Source: Nostoc sp. LEGE 06077 (GTDB lineage: Bacteria > Cyanobacteriota > Cyanobacteriia > Cyanobacteriales > Nostocaceae). From it: DNA of 64,000 bases. Location: assembly GCF_015207705.1 (NCBI RefSeq), contig NZ_JADEWI010000038.1, forward strand, positions 1 to 64,000, written 5' to 3'. The notes under the pieces are model-generated. The model saw only the letters and a program-made list of their open reading frames with translations. It was not told where the DNA came from and searched no databases. Below, one piece after another: positions 55,898 to 64,000 of this stretch (the stretch's first letter is position 1; every line of letters begins with the position of its first letter). The position numbers and the translations under genes were made by a program.

Positions 55898-55985
55898 TTG
55901 TGGAAGAGGGCGATCGCACCAAATTTGCAGACCATCCTTATTTCCGATTCAATGTCAGATATTTCTTAGGAATGGTCAGCAGTTT

Positions 55986-56243
55986 TTATAATTCTGACGC
56001 TGTATCTGGGGCAATAATTTCACCAGTACCTATTTCTAGGATCATGTCTTGATCAGTAATTAATTCACTCAATTCCTTCACTTGTAAATTCATGTTTTCA
56101 CAAGCTTGTCGGAGTTCTTGGGCAAAAGTATTGAGATCATCACCATAGCCACATTGATAAGCAGCGGTTTCAATTCCTTGCTTGGCATTTGCTCTGGCAC
56201 AATCTACTAGTTCTGTGCCATACAATGGTTTTGGAGATGGCAT
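55986..56243 (-). CDS. Small conserved cyanobacterial protein, function unknown
   Basis: This 85-residue acidic protein starts MPSPKPLYGTELVDCARANA at ATG 56243; an ATG three codons upstream is possible. The body is helical (GDDLNTFAQELRQACENMNL) and ends in a short polar tail (GEIIAPDTASEL). The sequence looks like conserved hypothetical proteins of Nostoc, with no known role. It is not in an operon. Confidence 0.65.
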   Translation of the reverse strand: MPSPKPLYGTELVDCARANAKQGIETAAYQCGYGDDLNTFAQELRQACENMNLQVKELSELITDQDMILEIGTGEIIAPDTASEL

Positions 56244-56663
56244 AATTCTCATGTTTATTAATTAGACGTTGATTTTACATTAGCCATTATTAAGTATTCA
56301 CACATCCCTCTGATGGAAGAATCATCACTATAGCGATCCTTGCAGGAGTTGTGCAAATTATTCGTTAAGGCAGGGAAAAGGGAACAGGGAACAGAAAAGA
56401 AAATTTCCAAATATGCTTTACTTTTTCACAAATGATTTAGGACTGCTATAGAAGGAATAATTACTATGTAGAAGGCGTAACTTCAGCTAATAAATGGCAT
56501 TCAGCATTTTAGGCAAAAGTAAGGATGATTTTTGCGTTTATCTTTGTTGTATTTAGGGTGTGTGAGAAAATTCTTTGGGAAGAAGTACATCTTGGCCATA
56601 AAATTCTACACGGGGAACTAAACAGAGTGCATCCCCATTCACCGTTAGCCGAGGAGTTTTGTT
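56244..56663. other. 420-base region without a recognised gene
   Basis: This holds a GGGAACAGGGAACAG tandem tract near 56381 of the short-repeat type, and the ppa promoter and ribosome-binding region (GAGGAG at 56651-56656). An overlapping 65-codon plus-strand frame at 56525-56722 runs through the ppa start and is not credible. Confidence 0.5.
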
Positions 56664-57173
56664 GTGGACTTATCCCGTATTCCTGCTCAACCAAAACCGG
56701 GTATTCTGAATGTTCTGATTGAAATCCCAGGCGGGAGCAAGAATAAATATGAGTATGACAAAGAATTGGAAGCTTTTGCCCTAGACCGAGTGCTTTATTC
56801 TTCGGTAAGATATCCTTATGATTACGGCTTTGTACCGAATACTTTGGCTGATGATGGCGACCCACTGGATGGGATGGTGATTATCGATGAGCCAACTTTC
56901 CCAGGCTGTATTATTGCTGCGCGACCAATAGGTATGTTAGAGATGATTGATGGTGGCGATCGCGATGAAAAAATTCTTTGTGTACCAGACAAAGACCCAC
57001 GCTATACCCATGTTAAATCTCTCAATGATGTAGCGCCACACCGTTTAGATGAAATTGCTGAATTTTTCCGCAGTTATAAAAATCTGGAAAAGAAAGTAAC
57101 AGAAATTCTCGGTTGGCAAGATGTTGGTAAAGTTGCAGCCTTAGTTGAGCAGTGTATCAAAGCTGCTAAATAA
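56664..57173 (+). CDS. ppa: Inorganic pyrophosphatase (family I)
   Basis: Ppa hydrolyses pyrophosphate to phosphate in the cytoplasm, pulling biosynthetic reactions forward. This 169-residue protein has all family motifs: [28 protein letters not shown], the metal-binding [11 protein letters not shown], and DKDPRYTHV. The start is GTG 56664, preceded by GAGGAG seven bases upstream. Length and residues are normal. An inverted repeat after the stop may end the transcript before panD. Confidence 0.96.
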   Translation: MDLSRIPAQPKPGILNVLIEIPGGSKNKYEYDKELEAFALDRVLYSSVRYPYDYGFVPNTLADDGDPLDGMVIIDEPTFPGCIIAARPIGMLEMIDGGDRDEKILCVPDKDPRYTHVKSLNDVAPHRLDEIAEFFRSYKNLEKKVTEILGWQDVGKVAALVEQCIKAAK

Positions 57174-57181
57174 GCATTGCT

Positions 57182-57214
57182 GAGTTAGGAGTGTTGATTC
57201 TTAACTCCTAACTC
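57182..57214. terminator. Hairpin after ppa
   Basis: GAGTTAGGAGT (57182-57192) and ACTCCTAACTC (57204-57214) form a perfect 11-base stem nine bases after the ppa stop. No U-run follows, so it may be a transcript-stabilising hairpin or interspersed repeat rather than a terminator. Confidence 0.4.
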
Positions 57215-57349
57215 CTTAACTTCACAAAGTACTAGGTACAAAATTCATAAAGACTGCCTCCTGCTTTCCTATACTAGAGTCAGGCAATCACAAAAATAAA
57301 AGTTTAATAATTGCAGATTGCAAACCTGGCCACAAAACCTAAAAACCAA

Positions 57350-57733
57350 ATGCAGCGTACAGTCCTTTTGGCGAAAATACACAATTGCACCCTGACTGGG
57401 GCGAATATTAACTACGTAGGCAGTATCAGCATTGATGAAATGTTGTTAGAAAAAGCAGGAATTTTACCCTACGAACAAGTGCAAGTAGTAAACGTTGCCA
57501 ATGGTGAGCGCTTCATTACTTATGCCATCACGGCTCCAGCCAATTCGGGAATAATTGAATTAAATGGGGCGGCGGCACGTCTAGGCATTGTAGGCGATCG
57601 CTTGATTATAATGGCTTACGGGCAGTTCTCTTTGGAAGAGTTAAAACATTACTCTCCTACGGTAGTCATTGTGGACGAAAAAAACCGACTATTAGAAGTG
57701 CGGCACTACGATGACCTGCTCAGTAAGGTCTAA
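57350..57733 (+). CDS. panD: Aspartate 1-decarboxylase
   Basis: PanD decarboxylates aspartate to beta-alanine for pantothenate and coenzyme A synthesis. From ATG 57350 the protein is 127 residues. The self-cleavage pair Gly24-Ser25 lies in NYVGSISID, which matures to the pyruvoyl enzyme, and the conserved Tyr58 lies in [12 protein letters not shown] 13 codons upstream is not needed. All catalytic features are intact. It is 12 bases before a degenerate metallo-beta-lactamase-fold gene, so the two may be co-transcribed. Confidence 0.95.
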   Translation: MQRTVLLAKIHNCTLTGANINYVGSISIDEMLLEKAGILPYEQVQVVNVANGERFITYAITAPANSGIIELNGAAARLGIVGDRLIIMAYGQFSLEELKHYSPTVVIVDEKNRLLEVRHYDDLLSKV

Positions 57734-57745
57734 ATTTTCAGAAAA

Positions 57746-58648
57746 ATGTCAAATCTTGCGCCGTCGGATTCCCAAAGCTCCGTAACTGAAACCGCAACTA
57801 CGTCTCCTATTAGTTCAGCGGGTGAATTTTTTGTGCAATTTTGGGGTGTTAGGGGTTTAATTGCCACCCCAGCCAGTAATGCCAATCGCTATGGCGGGAA
57901 CACTGCTTGTGTAGAAATACAAGTAGCAGGTAAACGCTTAATTTTTGATGGTGGTACTGGTTTACGCACACTCGGTAAATATTTACGACAACTGCAACAA
58001 CCCATAGAAGCATATTTATTTTTTACCAATTCCCAATCCAATCGCATTCAAGGGTTTCCTTTTTTTGCACCAGCATTTGTCCCAGAAAACCGCTTCCATA
58101 TTTACGGTTCGGCTGCGTCTAATAGTGCCTCTATTAAACAATGCCTCTGCGACCAAATGCTACAGCCGCACTTTCCCTATCCCCTCCAGGTGATGCAGTC
58201 AGAATTACAGTTTTATAATTTGCTTCCAGGTAACGAGGTGCAGCTAGATGATGTCACCATTGCCACATCTGTGATTAATCAAACTCAGCGTTCTGTTGGC
58301 TACCGTGTTTCCTGGCAAAACAAAAGTATTGCCTACATCACTGACTTAACTAAAAATGCTGATCCTATTGATCAAGAGCAGATTTTACAGCTGGTCAAAG
58401 GTGTTGATTTGCTGATTGCTAATGCTACTTACAGTCCACCGACAGCCAACAACCACGAATCTTCTGATTTACACTGGCAAGCGGCTGTAGAATTAGCCCA
58501 AAGTGCTGCTGTGCAAAAGTTAGTTATTTCTCATCATCATCCAGACGACGATGATGATTTTCTCGACCGAGTGCAAAAAGACGTTCAATCTGACTGTGAC
58601 CAAGCTGTACTAGCCTATGAAGGTCTAATGTTATCGATTGGGATTTGA
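57746..58648 (+). CDS. Metallo-beta-lactamase-fold protein with lost metal-binding site
   Basis: This 300-residue protein belongs to a metallo-beta-lactamase family by its N-terminal core: VQFWGVRGLIATPASNANRYGGNTACVEIQ and LIFDGGTGLR. Active members then carry SHTHWDHIQGFPFF. Here residues 94-107 read TNSQSNRIQGFPFF, so His, His, Asp and His are Asn95, Gln97, Asn99 and Arg100. The late metal positions also look altered (YITDLTKNAD). The flanking fold is preserved, so this is probably a folded, non-hydrolytic protein rather than decay. It lies 12 bases after panD. A binding or regulatory role is inferred; the real one is unknown. Confidence 0.88.
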   Translation: MSNLAPSDSQSSVTETATTSPISSAGEFFVQFWGVRGLIATPASNANRYGGNTACVEIQVAGKRLIFDGGTGLRTLGKYLRQLQQPIEAYLFFTNSQSNRIQGFPFFAPAFVPENRFHIYGSAASNSASIKQCLCDQMLQPHFPYPLQVMQSELQFYNLLPGNEVQLDDVTIATSVINQTQRSVGYRVSWQNKSIAYITDLTKNADPIDQEQILQLVKGVDLLIANATYSPPTANNHESSDLHWQAAVELAQSAAVQKLVISHHHPDDDDDFLDRVQKDVQSDCDQAVLAYEGLMLSIGI

Positions 58649-58649
58649 C

Positions 58650-59441
58650 TTACTTAATACAACGGATAATTGCATATACTCCGCGAGTTTCCACCTGTAC
58701 ACAGTCTGGATGAAAACCTGCGGCGATCGCAATCTGCTGCAACTCATTTGGAGTAAAGAAGCGAAAGACTATGCTAGGTAATGGTTGCAAGAATGTAGTT
58801 GCAAACAACTTACCACCACTACGCAATGCTTGATAAATATTGCGAATTCCTCGTGTAGCATCAGGCCAGCAGTGCATAGCCGCGCCACTGTAAACCGCAT
58901 CTAGAGAATTTGCGGCGAAAGGTAAGGCGGCGATATCGCCACGGATGATGGTTATTTGGGAAGGTAATATGCCCTCTAATTGTATTTGCTGTTGTAGTTT
59001 ACCTAACATTGCCTCTGAGTAATCTAGTGCAATAATTTGCTCATATTGCTGCAATAATGCCAAGCGTCGGGCAATGATGCCTGTACCACAACTAATATCC
59101 GCTACAACTTTTAAGTTTTGACCAAAAAATTCCACACACTGCTGAAATTCAATATCAATCCCGCCCAAATTACGTAACCCCATCGCCCAAATTGGCGGTA
59201 GGATACGCTCGTATAAAAAGGAAATGATTGGTAAGCGAAATAATTCTGTGCGTAGAGGTTTTGCATTGGCAGTTTCTTCAATCTCACCCTTGACTCGTGC
59301 AGGAGTTAAATCTAGTGAAGAAGAGGGTAGTTTTGCTAATTCATTACGAAAGTAATTGTGGCACTGATTGCAATCTTGTGGTGCGATGGTGAGAGTTTTA
59401 TAACAAACAGGACAGGCGATCGCTTCCTCTAAACTAGACAT
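58650..59441 (-). CDS. SAM-dependent methyltransferase with Cys-rich N-terminus
   Basis: This class I methyltransferase of about 263 residues starts with a probable zinc-ribbon (CPVCYKTLTIAPQDCNQC). The SAM-binding motif VVADISCGTGIIARRLALL and acidic IIALDYSEAML follow, then VYSGAAMHCWPDATRGIRNI. It resembles UbiE/MenG-like and RlmA-like enzymes with an N-terminal ribbon. ATG 59441 (MSSLEEAIACP) is preferred, and ATG 59471 would add ten residues. It is convergent with the metallo-beta-lactamase-fold gene, with a single base between. The substrate is unknown. Confidence 0.88.
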   Translation of the reverse strand: MSSLEEAIACPVCYKTLTIAPQDCNQCHNYFRNELAKLPSSSLDLTPARVKGEIEETANAKPLRTELFRLPIISFLYERILPPIWAMGLRNLGGIDIEFQQCVEFFGQNLKVVADISCGTGIIARRLALLQQYEQIIALDYSEAMLGKLQQQIQLEGILPSQITIIRGDIAALPFAANSLDAVYSGAAMHCWPDATRGIRNIYQALRSGGKLFATTFLQPLPSIVFRFFTPNELQQIAIAAGFHPDCVQVETRGVYAIIRCIK

Positions 59442-59948
59442 AGCTTTTTTATTTTTATCCAAACTGATCACTTCTAACTAATAATGTTTTTCTATATTTC
59501 AATCGCTACATTGTATAAATAATAAAATTTGATGAATTAGTGACCAGATAATACCAAGCACTTGCATTGATTAGGGGAAAACACTGTTGAAAAATGTAAG
59601 ATTTTTATAAATTTTCCGCAAAAAATCCGTAAATATTGTAATTTAGATATCATTACGTTGTAGTATTTCTGCCAGAGAACATCGCTACTGTCCATATCAC
59701 AGTAAAATTTTCTCAAAAAACAGCAGTAAACAAACTTATTTGGGTGTATCACGCTTCGACAAATTACCTCAGCATAGAATTCCAAGCGATGTAAACAAAG
59801 TCTACATCGCTAGCAGACTTATATGTAGTTAGCTTTCGGCAAATTGTTACCGAAGGATAGATTCATTTTGTCTACATAGTCGGGAATTTAACTGTGGCGA
59901 CTTATTCTTGTTCACTCATTTTTCAAGGTACAGGTAGGTAAATAAAAC
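59442..59948. other. 0.5-kb region without a recognised gene
   Basis: It lies between a minus-strand methyltransferase gene and a plus-strand secreted-protein gene and should hold both promoters. An imperfect hairpin (CTTTCGGCAA/TTACCGAAGG, near 59833-59856) was noted. A minus-strand 82-codon frame here has no family features. Confidence 0.45.
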
Positions 59949-60746
59949 ATGGCAATAATCAAGTTAATGTTTGCTATTAGCTTGACAGTAGTTCCTGTAA
60001 TTCTAAGTTTTGTAGAACCAGCCGCAGCACAAAGAAGACTTAGAGCTAATACATACTCTCAAACAGGCGAAAACGAGCAAGGTGTGGATGCTCAATTCAA
60101 TTTAGTTGATACGGCTAGGAATGGTAGTGAAATAACTGATAGTGCCAGTAGCTTAAGAGTAGGTCTATTTCAAGGAGCTATACAAGACTATGTAGAAGGG
60201 GTGGGAGAAGTTTGTCTTAACCCTGACCGTGAAGCTAACCAGCCTAATTGCCCTTCTAGTTATAGCGGTACAGGTCGTTATGTTTTAGATGCTTCTGGGT
60301 TCCCGATTTTAAATCCAGATTACCCTTTCATTCCTTATGCTGGATTTATTTCATTCGATGCAGATTTACGGGCAGAATTTATTGAACAAGATCAACTGTT
60401 TGAATCTGCACTTGGAGGTATTCGAGACAGTATTGCATATAGTATTATCCGCCCCGGACAAACTGAACCATTGTACAGTTATCGCCTAGACTTTGCCAGC
60501 TTTGGATTTGATCAAAATCAAGCTATCAACAATTTGTCTTATATCCTGGAACAAAATGTCTTAGGCAGAGCGCGTCCCGTAATAGTTTTTGATGATTTCA
60601 CCGATTTAGGAATAGGCGACGCTCTCATCCAAAATCGTTTTGAGCGAGATATACCAAATGCTGTCCCTGAGCCTAGTGCTACTCTTGGGGCTTTAGCTGC
60701 TGTGAGTATAGGGGTGCTGCTCAAGCAGAAAAAGAAACAACTTTAA
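59949..60746 (+). CDS. PEP-CTERM-type secreted protein
   Basis: This 265-residue protein has a signal peptide (MAIIKLMFAISLTVVPVILSF, cleavage near AAAQ). Its tail is a PEP-CTERM sorting signal: VPEPSATLG, a hydrophobic helix and a basic end (KQKKKQL). Such tails are processed by exosortase, usually in bacteria that make exopolysaccharide. The body (about 30-235) is acidic and Asp/Asn/Phe rich and matches no named domain I know. The next gene, 95 bases on, encodes a secreted haemagglutinin-like protein. No exosortase gene is in the window. Confidence 0.85.
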   Translation: MAIIKLMFAISLTVVPVILSFVEPAAAQRRLRANTYSQTGENEQGVDAQFNLVDTARNGSEITDSASSLRVGLFQGAIQDYVEGVGEVCLNPDREANQPNCPSSYSGTGRYVLDASGFPILNPDYPFIPYAGFISFDADLRAEFIEQDQLFESALGGIRDSIAYSIIRPGQTEPLYSYRLDFASFGFDQNQAINNLSYILEQNVLGRARPVIVFDDFTDLGIGDALIQNRFERDIPNAVPEPSATLGALAAVSIGVLLKQKKKQL

Positions 60747-60841
60747 ATTAAACCGTAGTCGACCAACGCCACCTGTTTAGGTTGTTGTATTAACAGCACA
60801 ACTCACAATTCATTTCTATAAAGCTAAAGCTGCTCAAAGTC

Positions 60842-63589
60842 ATGCATATATCTTCATTCAGAATCTGGGCTTCTACCGGAGGTTTTCTGTTATGTCTGTT
60901 AACTACTCAACCAACTACAGCAAAGATTATTCCAGATACCTCTTTACCTCAGAACTCTATCGTTCTGCCTAATTGTATCGACTGTGAAATTACAGGTGGC
61001 ACTAGAGTAGGTAACAATCTTTTCCATAGCTTTGAGCAGTTTTCTGTACCTACAGGTGGCGTTGCTTATTTTAATAACGCTGTGACTGTCGAGAACATCA
61101 TCAGCCGTGTCACAGGTAACTCTATTTCTAACATTGATGGGTTAATTCGCACTAATCCAACAGCTAACTTGTTTCTGCTTAATCCTCATGGAATTATTTT
61201 TGGCCCCAATGCTTCACTTGATGTTGGTGGCTCTTTTATTGCAACTACCGCTAGTAAATTGGCTTTTGCTGATGGCACTGTATTTAACACCACAACAAAC
61301 GGAACTACGCCTCTGCTAACTATCAGCCGACCAATAGGTCTAATATTTAATCAAACGCCCGGTAGAATTGTCAATCAAGCAGCTTCACTAGACTTAGATG
61401 ACAATCCGATTGGGCTTCAGATATCCGCAGAAAGAACTTTAGCACTTGTAGGTGGTGAGATAGCAATAGAAGGAGGCTTCTTAACCACACCGGGAGGAAG
61501 AATTGAGTTGGGTAGTGTTTCCGGTAATAGTGTAGTTAGTCTAACTCCCATAGATAAGGGCTGGATGTTAGGTTATACAGGTGTGCAAAATTTTCAAGAC
61601 ATTACTCTAAATCAGGCAGCTTTTATTGGTTCTAGTGATTTAATGGGTGCTGACATCAAAATTCAGGGAAGGCTAGTTTCCCTAACTGAAGGTAGTCAAG
61701 TTAGCTCCTTAGCTGGAACTGGTGGTCAGGCGGGAAATCTTCAGATCAATGCTTCCGAGCAAGTAGAACTAGTAGGGAATCCAGCAGATTTATTTTTCAC
61801 TAGTCTGTCTAATGAAGTTGAGGGTGAAGCTACAGGCGAAGGTCGAAGTTTAGAAATTGCTACTAAACGCTTGATTATTCAAGGAGGAGCGCAAGTTTCA
61901 ACGACTACCTATGGTACAGGTCGAGGAATGAATTTAAATGTAAGAGCCTCGGAATTATTAGAAATAACCGGTAACTCGCCAATCTTTAATGTTCCTAGTG
62001 GTCTTTTTGCCGTAGCTGATTTAGAAGCTACTCAGCAAGGAGGCACATTAACAATTGAAACTGGACGTTTGATTCTTAAAGATGGAGCGCAAGTTTCAAC
62101 TTCAACATTTGGTGCAGGTGATGCAGGCGATTTAAGAGTAATAGCATCTGATTTGGTGAGAGTTGAAGGTAGGACTCCAGATAATTTGCAAGCTAGTGGC
62201 TTGTTTGCTCAGGTTGAACAAGGAGCCACAGGTGATGGTGGAAAGTTGATAATTGAGACGCAGAAGTTAAATGTTTTAGGAGGAGCGCAGATATCCACTT
62301 CGGCTCGCAGTGGTGGTAGCGGCGGAAATCTCACCATCAATGCTGGCGATTTCGTCCTTTTAAGTGGATTTGCACCGACAGCAGACGATTTGAGCAGAAG
62401 TAATATTCTGGTTTCCGCAGAGAGGGGAGCTACCGAGAATGGCGGCAATTTAAATATTACGACTGGGCGACTCACTGTTGAGAATGGAGCGAGAATTTCA
62501 GCAGATAACTTTGGTACTGGTCAAGGCGGAACTGCCACATTAAATGTTAGACAGTTAGTAGTTCAAAATGGCGGCGCAATTAGAGCGGGTTCTTTTGGTG
62601 AAGGCCCTGGTGGAACTTTAACTGTACATGCTAAAGATTTTGTTCAGGTTATTGGTACAGGAATGATCGGTTCTACTCTTGTACCTAGTACCTTGTTTAC
62701 TCAAGCTGAAGCATCAGGAAGAGCAGGTAACTTAAACATTACAACCCCTAGACTCAATGTTGGAGATGGAGGACGCGTGACAGTTAATGGTGTAGGTTCT
62801 GGTGCTGCTGGTAACTTAACCATTACAACTAATGACCTGCGCCTTAATAGAGGTAATTTAACTGCTGAAACCAACGCCGCAGAAGGGGCTAATATCACTT
62901 TACAAGGCTTAAAACTTTTGTTTTTACAAAATCAAAGCCTGATTTCTGCTCAAGCTTTCAACAATGCCAACGGTGGAAATATCAATATCGATGCCTCTAA
63001 TGGTTTTGTAGTTGCAGTTCCCAAACAAAATAATGACATTATTGCTACTGCCTTTATAGGTCGAGGTGGCAATATTAACATTACAGCCAATAATATCTTT
63101 GGGTTTGAAGTAGGTAGAGCCAGACCAGGCGACACAGCAAATAATATTGATGCTAGTTCAGAATTTGGTTTTGCTGGCAATGTAACCATTAATACTCCAG
63201 ATGTAGACCCTAGCCGTGGTTTAGTTAATTTACCTACAAGTTTGGTAGATGCTTCACAGGCGATCGCTTCTGGTTGTTCTGCTAATGCTAAGGAGGGTGG
63301 TGAGCTTATCGTTACAGGACGTGGTGGTTTACCTCCTAGCCCTCATGTAGCACTCAGTAGCGATATAGTATGGTCAGATACTCGGCTAACCAAAATTAGT
63401 GGCGAGACGAATCAAAGAGCATCAATCTCTGTTCCTAAGGCTCAATTCCATACTAGCGATGTATTAGTCAATGTACCTGCTAATGGTTGGATAGTGAACA
63501 ACAAAGGTGAAGTAACACTGTTGGCAAATGCTCCTAGTGATACACCTCAGTATATGGAATTAATTTCTACTAGCTGTTCACGATACTGA
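60842..63589 (+). CDS. Two-partner secretion exoprotein, filamentous haemagglutinin-like
   Basis: This 915-residue protein has a signal peptide (about 1-28), then a TPS/haemagglutination-activity domain (about 30-265). Its marker motifs are LFHSFEQFSVPTGGVAYFNN and NPHGIIFGPNASLDVGGSF; NPHGI at 114-118 replaces the common NPNGI. The rest is a repetitive beta-helix of about 20-30-residue turns (GGAQVSTSTFGAG, GGNLTINAGDF). It should cross the outer membrane through a TpsB pore, which is not encoded in the window. Cyanobacteria carry many such S-layer-family haemagglutinin-like proteins, for which surface adhesion is a guess. Confidence 0.9.
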   Translation: MHISSFRIWASTGGFLLCLLTTQPTTAKIIPDTSLPQNSIVLPNCIDCEITGGTRVGNNLFHSFEQFSVPTGGVAYFNNAVTVENIISRVTGNSISNIDGLIRTNPTANLFLLNPHGIIFGPNASLDVGGSFIATTASKLAFADGTVFNTTTNGTTPLLTISRPIGLIFNQTPGRIVNQAASLDLDDNPIGLQISAERTLALVGGEIAIEGGFLTTPGGRIELGSVSGNSVVSLTPIDKGWMLGYTGVQNFQDITLNQAAFIGSSDLMGADIKIQGRLVSLTEGSQVSSLAGTGGQAGNLQINASEQVELVGNPADLFFTSLSNEVEGEATGEGRSLEIATKRLIIQGGAQVSTTTYGTGRGMNLNVRASELLEITGNSPIFNVPSGLFAVADLEATQQGGTLTIETGRLILKDGAQVSTSTFGAGDAGDLRVIASDLVRVEGRTPDNLQASGLFAQVEQGATGDGGKLIIETQKLNVLGGAQISTSARSGGSGGNLTINAGDFVLLSGFAPTADDLSRSNILVSAERGATENGGNLNITTGRLTVENGARISADNFGTGQGGTATLNVRQLVVQNGGAIRAGSFGEGPGGTLTVHAKDFVQVIGTGMIGSTLVPSTLFTQAEASGRAGNLNITTPRLNVGDGGRVTVNGVGSGAAGNLTITTNDLRLNRGNLTAETNAAEGANITLQGLKLLFLQNQSLISAQAFNNANGGNINIDASNGFVVAVPKQNNDIIATAFIGRGGNINITANNIFGFEVGRARPGDTANNIDASSEFGFAGNVTINTPDVDPSRGLVNLPTSLVDASQAIASGCSANAKEGGELIVTGRGGLPPSPHVALSSDIVWSDTRLTKISGETNQRASISVPKAQFHTSDVLVNVPANGWIVNNKGEVTLLANAPSDTPQYMELISTSCSRY

Positions 63590-63918
63590 TTGTCAAAGCT
63601 TACAAATCTAGGGTTATGGGATGATTTGTCTAGAATTTTATTCTATACTTCAACAAGTCCTAATTATTTTCAGTATTCAGTTAATAGTTATTTAATCTCA
63701 GGCATTTAGCTATAAATTTGTTTCAGTTTAAGACAATTTTTTTCTAACTGTCTTAACTGTCTACAATTATTTTCTTAACTGTCTTAACTGCCCTTGCATT
63801 GTGGCTTTAAGATTGAGAATATTTTAATACAAGAAATCCTTAAATACTTAAGTACTGCATATATAAGTCAGTGCGTTAGTCTTCATTGGTGTATTACTAT
63901 TACTTTTAAGTAAAAATT
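63590..63918. other. 0.33-kb region with CTTAACTGT repeats
   Basis: Several copies of TAACTGTCT/CTTAACTGT lie near 63746-63793. A promoter for the next gene is probable, but none was clear. No gene was seen. Confidence 0.45.
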
Positions 63919-64000
63919 ATGACGACTCAGCAAACTCTGAAGGTAGAAATTACCAATCTTGTCTACAAGAATCAGGTCAAGAGAACTCAATCTGACGAAT
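63919..64000 (+). CDS. Start of a reading frame (partial), function unknown
   Basis: A frame starts at ATG 63919 and runs off the right edge. Its first 27 residues begin MTTQQTLKVEITNLVYKNQV. Too little is visible to name a family. No strong ribosome-binding site precedes it, so even the start is uncertain. Confidence 0.4.
   Translation, partial: MTTQQTLKVEITNLVYKNQVKRTQSDE

Noticed and set aside
55898-55985. Possible fragment reading ADHPYFRFNV downstream of the pseudogene
   Set aside because: It faintly recalls the end of patatin-type proteins, but it is too short to support a second pseudogene.
59537-59785. 82-codon minus-strand frame upstream of the PEP-CTERM gene
   Set aside because: Composition is unlike a protein of this genome (Phe, Cys and Tyr rich), with no ribosome-binding site and no domain.

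Overview
This window is chromosomal DNA from a filamentous, heterocyst-forming type cyanobacterium close to Nostoc/Anabaena. The reasons are the many GCGATCGC (HIP1) octamers, the short tandem heptamer repeats between genes, a DevBCA-type exporter, a cyanobacterial-type Hfq beside dapF, a two-partner-secretion haemagglutinin-like exoprotein and a PEP-CTERM protein. No ribosomal or transfer RNA gene and no CRISPR array was recognised.

Left part (1-14,200), housekeeping and export. A partial IS630-like reading frame lies at the edge. Next is a minus-strand devB-devC-devA exporter operon, interrupted by a MITE-like element and by an oppositely oriented Uma2 nuclease gene. A divergent TetR gene shares its promoter region with two copies of a candidate operator. 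There follow an ArnT/PMT-type membrane glycosyltransferase, a KefB-like cation/proton antiporter with RCK domains, hfq, dapF, a second copy of the MITE-like element, tex and a small membrane protein.

Centre (14,284-51,644), a 37-kb cell-surface polysaccharide locus. A Wzc-like chain-length regulator/kinase is divergent from the rest. The plus-strand genes encode an ABC exporter pair (Wzm/Wzt) and a nucleotide-sugar block: two hexapeptide acetyltransferases, a Gfo/Idh/MocA dehydrogenase, two DegT aminotransferases and an epimerase. Part of this block looks like a 3-acetamido uronic acid route. They also encode about 13 proven or probable glycosyltransferases, a multispanning candidate polymerase, a third hexapeptide acetyltransferase and an AsnB-type amidotransferase. 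A 1265-residue protein with three DUF4082/Ig-like repeats and a dimethylformamidase-like C-terminus sits inside the locus. The locus ends at a hairpin terminator that also serves a convergent gene.

Right part (51,700-64,000). A minus-strand two-gene unit encodes a small probable secreted protein and a secreted DUF4082/CBM6-like/His-rich protein. A clearly broken WcaF-type acetyltransferase follows, then a small conserved protein, ppa, panD, a metallo-beta-lactamase-fold protein that has lost its metal ligands, a methyltransferase, a PEP-CTERM protein, a TPS-type haemagglutinin-like exoprotein and the start of a further gene.

The observations most worth following are the degenerate metallo-beta-lactamase protein, the two unlike DUF4082 proteins bracketing the glycosyltransferase run (one with an almost identical internal duplication and no signal peptide), the WcaF pseudogene, the MITE-like pair, and the co-occurrence of an ABC exporter with a candidate Wzy polymerase and an uronic-acid/amidotransferase gene set.
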